From contig WFMF01000305.1 of the NCBI GenBank assembly GCA_011033025.1, positions 62,001-126,000 of the forward strand: a DNA stretch of 64,000 bases. Reading direction: 5' to 3'. The position numbers were made by a program, and so were the translations under genes. Of this stretch, positions 1-8,728 are shown piece after piece. The stretch is from Beroe forskalii. Lineage: Eukaryota; Ctenophora; Nuda; Beroida; Beroidae. Within the stretch, counting starts at the first letter, position 1, and every line of letters starts with the position of its first letter. The notes under the pieces are model-generated. The model was not told the DNA's origin. It saw only the letters and a list, made by a program, of their open reading frames with translations, and did not search any database.

Positions 1-133
1 GACTGTCCGTCATTTTTTCTGATATTCAGGCATGACTGAAAAAGATCCACATAGAAAATTGTCACTTGCTCATGACAGAATATTGCCCTTTTATGTTAAA
101 AAAATAAAAGCCTCAAATCCGTTTTCAAATAAA

Positions 134-1337
134 TCAAAAATACAGCCCATAAGAGTGGGAGTCCGCCTTGTTGTCCCTGAGTTTCAGCCTGTAAATGTTT
201 GGGAACTGGGTGTCTTGGTACAGGAGCTTGTGTTCGGTGTAGTGCTGGTTGAGATGTTCGATCAGGCTCTCCTTGTCCCCAAACCTCAACAGACACACCG
301 TACAGTGGTAGGGTCTCACCACAGGCTGCCGTCGCAGATCGTACGAGAAACTTCTGGATTTCGGGAGATATTTTCAGGGATATCTCCCTCCTGATGTCAC
401 TGCCAGTATAAACTCTATCCCGCTGTGCAGCAGATACTTTCAGTTTCACTATCTCCTCTGACTCAGCCCCTTCTGTTGCTACCTTCTCAGTCTTAGATTT
501 ATCCTTAATTTCTTTAGTTTCATCCTCATCCTCATTTGTTTTTTCACTTTTATCTTTAGGTTCGTCCTTGGTTTTACTTTTAGAGCCATCCTTATTTGTT
601 TCCTCTGCACTTTCATCCTTAGTTTCATCCTTGGTTTTTGTTATGGGTTCTGGTTTATCTATCTCAGATTTATCCTTATTTTCTGCTTTCTTTTTCTCCT
701 CCTTCCTCCTTGAAACTATATCTTCAATAGTTTCACTCTCCGTCACCTGTTTTTGACAGAAATTCCCAGTATCTGTCCCATGTTTCTGACAACTATCCTC
801 AGTATAAAATCCCGCGGTATCATATGTGTAATTATAACAGGTCCCTCCCGTGTCAGGATTACCATGTTTAACTCTATGACACGCAGGCAGGAACTGCCCA
901 CACTTCCCACACTCCTTGTAACTGTCCGCATACAGCTTGAAATGACTGTTCCTGTCCCGTACAGTAGAGAAGTTTTCCTCACAATAGGTACACGTGGCCG
1001 GAACATCCCTGATCTGATTGTTAACAGCGTAATCCTTAGTAGCATCCACGTAATGCTTCCGAACATGCCCCGCGAAGATGTCGAACGAGGCAAAGGTTTT
1101 GTGGCAGAGCGAGCACTCGTTTTCCCTCCTGTGCCACCGGGCGTGCAGGTCCAAGTCCTGGATGGTAAAGCAGCGTCTCCGGCAGTGCAGGCAGGGGTAG
1201 GGTGCCAGGGCGTCCGGGTGGTTCATGGGCAGCGGGCCGTAGAAGGGCTTCAGGGTCAGGAGGGTGTCTGTGGTGATGGAGCCTGAGAGTAGCCCTCCCT
1301 GGTTTCCATGACTCATGATATTATGGCTGAGGGACAA
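134..1337 (-). CDS. C2H2 zinc-finger protein, frameshifted near the 3' end
   Basis: Reading from ATG at 1337, the N-terminal part holds two good C2H2 fingers (C49/C52/H65/H69 and C75/C78/H91/H95), then degenerate finger-like pairs (C116/C119/H132 and C143/C146/H154/H158). A long Lys/Glu/Asp-rich stretch follows (about residues 195-300, with repeats such as KTKDE and KDKSE). In this frame the tail becomes unfinger-like after about base 373. The next frame, open from 373 to the stop at 134, restores a clean C2H2 finger (YHCTVC, then H-x(3)-H-like HLNQH). A single-base shift between 323 and 373 therefore splits the last finger from the rest. It could be an assembly error or a real lesion; no intron of sensible size fits. 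C2H2 proteins usually bind DNA or RNA in the nucleus, but the target is unknown. An upstream exon is possible. Confidence 0.7.
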
Positions 1338-1739
1338 TCCTACTTACGAGGCAAAACAATCGGTGCAGCCTCGTGTGCGTGTTACAACTTGAAATAGCAG
1401 TTTCAGCTTTGCGAAAATAGTATTGTGATCATGCTGCATCGGAGAGATAAATTTGTTTGTCCATTTCAAGCGCTGCTTACGGCTTACTGGTCACCTCCAT
1501 AAAAATTTCAAGCAATACACGCCATGACATGCATGTTGATTTCTTATTCTATTACATAGTCATTCTCCATTCTTATTATCTGCATAATGATAATCAATAT
1601 GCAATGTGAATGAATTTTAAATCAATAAATAATTGAGAATGCACTGAAAGAATTAAAGGACAAAGAAAAAACCGATAAACCGTTAATGTATTTGCATGAA
1701 ATATGATAATGAGTGTATTTTAGCGCGAGGCTTAATTAG
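1338..1739. other. Unannotated AT-rich spacer
   Basis: AT-rich flank upstream of the zinc-finger gene. I see no coding segment or repeat. It may hold the gene's promoter, but no core element stands out. Confidence 0.4.
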
Positions 1740-3340
1740 GTGCGATTTAGTGCAATTATTTATCGCAAATAATTGCGCTCATATGCGCATATGTGCGCAC
1801 TGCGCTCATATGCCTAGGCGCATATGCGCGCTCATGGGCGCATATGCCTAGGCCAGGCATGGATCCAGCCCAGAATTTTTGGGGGCGTGCAAATTTGAGC
1901 TCACTCGGCGCCGCTTCGCGGCGCCTCATTCGCAGTAAGTGCGTTTTTCGAAAATATATATAATTCAAGTCTGTATTAGCATATTCACAATCAAATGGGG
2001 GCGGCCGCCCCCGCAGCTTAAAGGTCTGGAATGTGAAGAAATGTCATCTCAATAGGGTTTTTTGCTTTGTTTTCATCTCAACAGCTTCATCGTTGTAGTC
2101 GTACTCAATTTTACTTAATATATTCACAATCAAAAGAAAGAAAGAACAGCAGGGGTGTGGGGGCGGCAGCCCCCAGAAGCCAGAGGTCTTGAATTTAAAG
2201 AAATGTCATCTTAATAGTGTTTTTGCATTGTTTTCATCTCAACAGCTTCATCATTGTAGTCGTACTCAATTTCACTAAATATATTCACAAGAAAGAACAG
2301 CAGGGGTCTAGGGGTGGCAGCCCCCAGAAGCCATAGGTCTGGAATTTGAAGAAATGTCATCTTAATAGTGTTTTTGCATTGTTTTCATCTCAACAGCTTC
2401 ATCGTTGTAGTCGTACTCAATTTCAATAAATATATTCACAATCAAAAGAAAGAAAGAACAGCAGGGGTCTGGGGCGGCAGCCCCAGAAGCCAGAGGTCTT
2501 GAATTTAAAGAAATGTCACCTCAATATAGAGTTTTTGCATTGTTTTCATGTCAATTTTCAACAGCTCCGTCGTTTTTGTCGTACATTATTTCACTAAATA
2601 ACTCACCAGGAATAAATAACAGCAGGGGTCTGGGGTGGCAGCCCCCAGAAGCCATATGTCTGGAGTAAGACATGTCTGTTGTCACCTCAATAGCTCAATA
2701 GGGTTTTGCATTGTTTTCATTTCAACAGCTCGATCGATAATGTCGTACTCAATTTCAATAAATTTAATAAAATATTGTAAATCAAATGAACAGCAGGGGT
2801 CTGAGCCCTCAGACTCTGAGGGCAGCAGCCCCAGAAAGCCAGAGTTTGGGAAGACACAGTTTTGGAAGAAACAAGTGAAGAAGTGACAACAATAGCGTAT
2901 TCCCATTCAATTGATAATTTTATGTTGTCTCCAAACCAATAATTCAGTTCATGTAAAGCTTGTCTGTTGAGACAATTACTGCAGCATCTGATGTTCTCAG
3001 CGGTATCCATCATTGAAGCATCCTTCAGGCCCACACTGAATGGAAGGCCAACGATTTCTGACGAATGCTATTCTAGATACTTGACAGTTGACAAATAAGA
3101 CTATTCATGGATCGGAATTTATAACATTATGTTTAAAAAACTATTAATTTTAATAAATTCTTCAGTCCTTTTTCGGACTTTATTTCAAATTGTAATGATG
3201 CTTTAGTTTGAAATCTTCGAATTGCACGCCCAGAGCACGCCCCCAAATTTTCGTTTGGGGGCGTGCGCACGCCCCCAGCACGCCCCCGTGGATCCATGCC
3301 TGGCCTAGGCGCATATGCGCGCTCATGGGCGCAAATGTGA
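1740..3340. mobile_element. Inverted-repeat-bounded non-autonomous element
   Basis: The two ends are inverted relatives. CCTAGGCCAGGCATGGATCC at 1847-1866 is the exact reverse complement of 3290-3309, and both are flanked by GCATATGCGCGCTCAT-type sequence outside and GGGGGCGTGC-type sequence inside. Between the arms lie about six ~160-bp tandem repeats and no credible coding region. It is probably a non-coding transposon derivative. The outer boundary on the right runs straight into the 3.3-4.4 kb array, so the exact end and any target-site duplication cannot be read. Confidence 0.55.
1975..2880. repeat. Tandem repeat, ~150-170 bp unit, about six copies
   Basis: Each unit has the same order of parts: an ATATTCACAATC-like start, an AAAGAACAGCAGGGG segment, GTCTGGGG-GGCAGCCCCCAG, GAATTTGAAGAAATGTCA, and TTTTCATCTCAACAGCTTC. 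Units begin near 1979, 2118, 2279, 2426, 2595 and 2758. Divergence grows toward the right. The GTCTGGGGCGGCAGCCCC core is also found, inverted, inside the elements at 9959-10792 and 15638-16477. Confidence 0.8.
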
Positions 3341-4440
3341 GCTCATGGACGCATATGTGCGCTCATGGGTGCAAATGTGCGCTCGCGCTCATTGGCGCAT
3401 ATGTGCGCTCATACAATGCGCATATGTGTGCTCATACAATGCGCATATGTGCGCTCATTTAATGCGCATATGTGCGCTCATGTATGTGCGCCCATATGCG
3501 CATATGTGTACTATACTCATATACACATGTGGGCGCTCATACATCATATGCACATATGTTCGCTCATATGCACATGTGGGCGCTCATATGCACATATGTG
3601 CGCTCTTATGCACATATGTGCTGTGCAGTGCATGTGCGCTCATATGCACATATGTGTGCTCATATGTGCGCTCATATGCACATATGTGCGCTCATATGCA
3701 CATATGTGCGCTCATATGCACATATGTGCGCTCATATGCACATATGTGCGCTCATATGCACATATGTGCGCTCATATGTACATATGTGCGCTCATATGCA
3801 CATATGTGTGCGCTCATATGCACATATGTGCGCTCATATGCACATATGTGCGCTCATATGCACATATGTGCGCTCATATGCACATGTGCGCTCATATGCA
3901 CATATGTGCGCTCATATGCACATATGTGCGCTCATATGCACATGTGCGCTCATATGCACATATGTGCGCGCTCATTTGCACATATGTGCGCTCATATGCA
4001 TGCATATGTGCGCTCATATGCACATATGTGCGCTCATATGCACATATGTGCGCTCATATGCCCATATGTGCAGCGCTCATATGCACATATATGCGCTTAT
4101 ATGCCCATATGTGCAGCGCTCATATGCACATATATGCGCGCATATTTTGCGCTCATATGCCCATATGTGCGCTGTGCGCGCATATTTTATTATTTTGTGC
4201 TCATATGCACATATGTTCGCGCATATTTTGCGCTCATATGCACATATGTGCGCGCATATTTTGCGCTCATATGCACATATGTGCGCGCATATTTTGCGCT
4301 CATATGCCCATATGTGCGCGGCATATTTTGCGCTCATATGCCCATATGTGCGCGGCATATTTTGTGCTCATATGCCCATATGTGCGCGGCATATTTTGTG
4401 CTCATATGCACATATGTGCGCGCATATGTTGCACGCTTGC
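3310..4440. repeat. Array of ~20-bp CATATG/TGCGC units, alternating purine-pyrimidine
   Basis: Long irregular array of the unit CATATGTGCGCTCATATGCA and variants, diverging at both ends. To the right it mixes with CGCGCATATTTTGCGCTCAT-type units. Apart from a TC step per unit it alternates purine and pyrimidine and contains nested palindromes such as GCACATATGTGC. The 365-376 aa reading frames across it are stop-free artefacts of a unit that is open in every frame. Confidence 0.9.
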
Positions 4441-5090
4441 TCTAACCAGATCCCTAGTTTAACGCGCGCGCCGCGCCTTGCTCCGCGACACCCCTGGTTA
4501 GGGGAAATGCTGCGCTTGTCCGATATCCTAATGCCTAACCAGGACCCTGGCCGTTACACGCACGGAGTGGAAATTTTGCGCTCATATGCACATTTCTAAG
4601 CCCGCAAAGGTGCGCGTGCTAGGTGCAGCTGGTGTGTGTGTACGCGCCTAATTGCTAAATTTAAACACGTATATCCCTGTGTGGCTCGCGCGCGGCGCGC
4701 TTCTCCAGCACAGGGAAGCGCGCTGCGCGTACACACACCTGTTGAGCGTGCCTCGTAGGATGTTACCCTATCCACACGTGCGACGCAGCGTTCCACATTT
4801 GCACGTTACATTATTGATAGCCATCCAGTCAGAAGAAATAAACGGGCAACGTCCGTCGAAGCGTGCCAAGTTCTATATTCCATGTACATTTGCTAAACAC
4901 GTATATCCCTGTGTGGGTTGCGCGCGGCGCGCTTCCCCAGCACAGTTCCTAAGCCCGCATAGGTTTGCGTACGCCGCGCAACGCAGACAGGGATATACGT
5001 GTTTAGCAACCAGCACAGGGGAAAGCGTAGGGAAGCGCGCGGCGCGTATACACACCTATGCGGGCTTAGGAACATTTCCATAACAGCAGG
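4440..5090. repeat. Palindromic GC-rich repeat modules shared with 22.5-23.05 kb
   Basis: Contains an AACCAGATCCCTAGTTTAA segment, a CACCCCTGGTTAGGGG segment, several copies of CACGTATATCCCTG in both orientations, and CCTAAGCCCGCA-AGG segments near GCGCGCGGCGCGC. The same modules recur, rearranged and inverted, at 22480-23050. No coding sequence is credible here. It is probably a degenerate mobile element or satellite fragment. Confidence 0.65.
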
Positions 5091-5763
5091 AATGGATACA
5101 CTTGCCAGAATCTTTTCAAAGCAGCGAGTCGGACAAGCGCGTGATGGATCTAGTGTCAGCCCATGAACAGAGATCTTTCTCAGAAGTCATTTTGAATTGT
5201 GAACTTTTAAGATGTTGACAATGAAATTTGAAAATGTTTCATCCGAAAATATAATGCAAAAGATTTTGTACTAATTCATGAAGTCTCATTTTCGTCTGTA
5301 ATTGAAGGGAAGTTAAAATCCTATCTTTGAAGAATTAAGATTGATGGTGTCAGCTGATTTTATATAATGAAGTTATTTCATATTATTTCATATTGTTTTT
5401 CCTTAGAATCTACCAGTTACCATGTAAACTTAAACGAACACCTTAAAATTGGAAATTGAAAACCATGGGTGAGAATTTTCTCACCTTTATTTCATTTGCA
5501 ATTGCTTGATCTTGAGTTTATTCAAAAAGAGCGAATAAATTAATTTTGAAATATCAGCCCCAAATCCAGTTGAAGTTGGCATTCTTCAACTATTTCAAGT
5601 AAATGACTATTTCAAATACTAGTTCTCTGGTAGTAGGGTACCAGCCCCCCCCCCAATTCTGACATGAAGCCCCATCACTAAATCCTCTGATAACTTGTAG
5701 ACATGGAATTTCAGATAAATTTATTTATTAACTTACATATTAAATGCATTATAGGTGATCTAT
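5091..5763. other. Unannotated upstream region of the kinase gene
   Basis: AT-rich, with no reading frame of note. A possible splice acceptor (ATTATAG) ends at 5754, nine bases before the kinase ATG, so a 5'-UTR intron or an upstream coding exon is possible. The upstream exon cannot be placed from sequence. Confidence 0.4.
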
Positions 5764-8256
5764 ATGGCAACACTATTTGAAGCTGTCAAAGAAGGAAATG
5801 CTAATCTTGTGGAAGTGTTTTTGAAAAATGGTGCTGATGCAAACTCATCTACTCGACTTGGTCTAAATGGTTTTCATATTGCTGCAGTTCAGGATCATAA
5901 CAAGATTATGGAACTGTTAATTGAATTTGGTGGAAATGTGAATGAAGTGACCAGTTGGGGGTCATCTCCACTCCATTTAGCTGCTTATCATGGGAATTTA
6001 TCTGTGGTCATTGTACTACTAAATAGTAAAGCTGATATAAATGTTAGGGATGACAACCATGACACTCCACTGCATTTGGCTTGCAGTGAAGGGCATTCAG
6101 ATGTTATCAGGGAATTATTACAAGCAGGTGCTGATAGGCACCTAAAGAATAAAGCTGGGAACACTGCCCTTGAAGAAGGTCTTGAAAGTGATACTAATCC
6201 AGACATAGTTGATTTATTGACATCTACAGTTGGACAAGAAAAAATCTTTGCAATGAGTTCAGATTTTGAAAAATTTCCTCCTCTTAATGAAGGGTGCAAA
6301 CCTCTTTTAAATCAGACTGAGTTTGTACCTGATTTTGATGTTCCAACAAATGAAAGTTATTCAAGTATTATTAATGAATTCTCATTACCAGCCTGTAAAT
6401 CAAATATATCACCTATGAATGATAAACTTGGAAGTGGAGACTTACTTAAACAATACAGTGGGACAAAGTCAATTGAAAAAGCCCAAATGTTTTCTTTTCT
6501 AAAGGATAACCCTCCAACCACAAGTAACTCATTTGATAATCTGACAATTGATAAACCAAATTATAATGCAGTGGCAGGATTATCATCAGATCACTCATTC
6601 AATAATTCAAATTGCTCTATAGCTAATATGCTCAAACTTGATCAGGATAAAATTACTGGTAGTAGCATTGATAGCTCAGTTTACCCAGAAACATATCAAC
6701 TGTACAAACAGCTTAATCCAGACAGCAACGTTGAAAACTTTTATAGTCCATCTAGTTGCAGTTTTTCTACTTCTTTATATGAGCAAAGTTTCAATTCATA
6801 TCATAGCAATAAGCTTGATTCCACTCATAGCAGTTCAAAGTCAAGCATTCCTGGGAGTGTTTTCAGTAATAAATGTGATGTCAAAAGTGGTTCAACTGAT
6901 ACATTTACATCTTCTTTTGCAAAACTAGATTCTATCTTCTCTAATATGATTCCAATGTTTGAAAAAGTTGCTTCATCAACTGTAAGTGTAGTTTTATCAA
7001 ATATAGCAGAGAGCATAGAATCACCATGGCCAAGAGAGTGGAATGATGATATTTCTGGAGGTAAAAAGGAATGGATTTTTGGTCAAGACTATGTCCTAGT
7101 TTCTAATGTCCCTCTCAATGTCCAGAATGTACAGGATCGAGAAGGGAGTTGTTCTCTAGTCTTTAAAGTACTTCATCAAAAATATGGTCCTATGGTATTA
7201 AAAATGATGATTAATCTGCTGAATGAATGTGACCATGATACAGGCCAAAGTGAGACAATATTTTTGAAGAAACAGTTCAGTGCAGAGCATTCAATTCCTG
7301 TGTCATTGAATTACCATCCCAATATTGTTCAAATGCTTCACTGTTACAATGGTACTACTACTCCATTCAAAAGATTCCTCCCCTTGTTAGTTCCCTCTGG
7401 TCTTGATGTTGATATTGATATGGCCAGCAGGACCTCTTTCTTTGCTATGCCAGAATATCCCTTCAGTCTGAAAAACTATGTGAACAAATTTGTTGAGCAA
7501 AAAGTAAAACTTGGTCTCACCAACAGAAGCAGAATGAACGATGAATTGCACTTCATAGCCCTATTACTACTGCAGTGTTTGTTCGCCTTACAGCACTTGG
7601 AAAAGCACAATATTGTGCACAGAGACATAAAGCTTGATAACATAATGCTAAGACATTCTGGACAAGTGATTCTAATTGATTTTGGGATGTCTGTACAACT
7701 CTACAATAATGATGGCAGTCCTATGATGGCCACAAAAAGGAATGACATCGTTGCAGGGAACCCTGTAGCATGGTCTCCAGAGATAAGCTATCACCACCAC
7801 TCATTTTCTGAACCTGTTGCATTCAGCAGTGTTTATAGGAAAAGTGATTTGTTCACTTTAGGCATGACTTTCTGTTCAGTTTTGGAAGTTTTCGGCTTTG
7901 TGAAAAGAGGCCCCAATGGGCTAATGGAGATAGCCAGTGATTTGGATGATGTGCCCAACCTTCATGCATGTAAATTGCTACTCGATAAAATGACAAATAG
8001 TTCTCCAGATGAAAGAATTTCTGTTGGAGATGCCCTTGTGACATTGGGCAAGACATTATTTTTCAATGACTGTACTAATCAACACGAGATATTGATGACT
8101 TTTATGAAGATATCACTACAAGAAATACAAAACCTTGCTTCAATAACAGACATAGAAAAGCTTTCAGCCCTCATCCCACTATCTGTTGCTGTCAGCAAAC
8201 AGTTTGCAACTGCTGTTAATATCAAGGATTTAATTTCTATTTGTGTCTCGTCTTAG
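5764..8256 (+). CDS. Ankyrin-repeat protein with a PINK1-like kinase domain
   Basis: Single open frame of 830 residues from ATG 5764; the upstream in-frame GTG at 5755 is not used as a start here. Residues about 1-150 are ankyrin repeats, with PLHLAAYHGN and PLHLACSEGH motifs. About 150-430 is a Ser/Asn-rich linker. The kinase lies about 435-780: a degenerate glycine loop (REGSCSLVFKV), VLK with catalytic K480, HPNIV, HRDIKLDN with D621 and N626, DFG at 639-641 and SPE ending at E673. VLKMM, the PF-x-x-FLPLLVPSG segment, the FFAMPEYPFSLKNY segment and GN-to-PEIS follow the layout of PINK1 rather than a typical ankyrin kinase. All catalytic residues are present, so it is probably active. There is no obvious mitochondrial presequence or membrane segment at the N-terminus. 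The PINK1 relationship is inferred from motifs. Confidence 0.85.
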   Translation: MATLFEAVKEGNANLVEVFLKNGADANSSTRLGLNGFHIAAVQDHNKIMELLIEFGGNVNEVTSWGSSPLHLAAYHGNLSVVIVLLNSKADINVRDDNHDTPLHLACSEGHSDVIRELLQAGADRHLKNKAGNTALEEGLESDTNPDIVDLLTSTVGQEKIFAMSSDFEKFPPLNEGCKPLLNQTEFVPDFDVPTNESYSSIINEFSLPACKSNISPMNDKLGSGDLLKQYSGTKSIEKAQMFSFLKDNPPTTSNSFDNLTIDKPNYNAVAGLSSDHSFNNSNCSIANMLKLDQDKITGSSIDSSVYPETYQLYKQLNPDSNVENFYSPSSCSFSTSLYEQSFNSYHSNKLDSTHSSSKSSIPGSVFSNKCDVKSGSTDTFTSSFAKLDSIFSNMIPMFEKVASSTVSVVLSNIAESIESPWPREWNDDISGGKKEWIFGQDYVLVSNVPLNVQNVQDREGSCSLVFKVLHQKYGPMVLKMMINLLNECDHDTGQSETIFLKKQFSAEHSIPVSLNYHPNIVQMLHCYNGTTTPFKRFLPLLVPSGLDVDIDMASRTSFFAMPEYPFSLKNYVNKFVEQKVKLGLTNRSRMNDELHFIALLLLQCLFALQHLEKHNIVHRDIKLDNIMLRHSGQVILIDFGMSVQLYNNDGSPMMATKRNDIVAGNPVAWSPEISYHHHSFSEPVAFSSVYRKSDLFTLGMTFCSVLEVFGFVKRGPNGLMEIASDLDDVPNLHACKLLLDKMTNSSPDERISVGDALVTLGKTLFFNDCTNQHEILMTFMKISLQEIQNLASITDIEKLSALIPLSVAVSKQFATAVNIKDLISICVSS

Positions 8257-8728
8257 ATATTTTGAACTGAAAAAAAGTTAAATCCATGATGCTTTTGAAA
8301 GAAATTATTTTATGTTTATTTACAGTAGGGTCTTAGCATAAAATAAGGACGTTTCAACTGTTCTGTGATGTTAACAATGCTCAATGAGTAAATTGTGAGA
8401 TAGTGTGTGGATGCCTTCACGCTTATTGAGATTTTTCAAATTCTACTGTATTTCCCGTGAATGACTAAGATGTATCTGTTTATGCAATGTTTGAATATGC
8501 TTTGCTTCATTGATTCCATCCTATGCAAATACACGTTACCCAAATATCAAACCTTAGGATTGAGAAAAATGGGAGTTAATTTGCATGTATGTGTACTAAA
8601 TTAATTTGTGTGGCTGAGTAAAGCCAGCCATGGCTATCGGACTCAATTGATATATTGATATCTTGTATAGTTTGCACCGATTCCAATCTATTTATCACAC
8701 AATGTTCATTAATCATTAGCAGCTTAGC
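8257..8728 (+). other. Intergenic region between the kinase gene and SSRP1
   Basis: 472 bases hold the kinase 3' UTR and the SSRP1 5' UTR and promoter. There is no exact AATAAA; ATAAAATAA at about 8338 is the nearest poly(A)-like signal. No TATA box stands out before the SSRP1 ATG. Confidence 0.5.

Noticed and set aside
3208..4599. Cysteine/histidine-rich proteins of 365-376 residues
   Set aside because: These are artefacts of the CATATG/TGCGC array, open in all plus-strand frames.
5755..5763. GTG start of the kinase reading frame
   Set aside because: GTG is not a normal eukaryotic start. An acceptor-like AG ends at 5754, and ATG follows at 5764.
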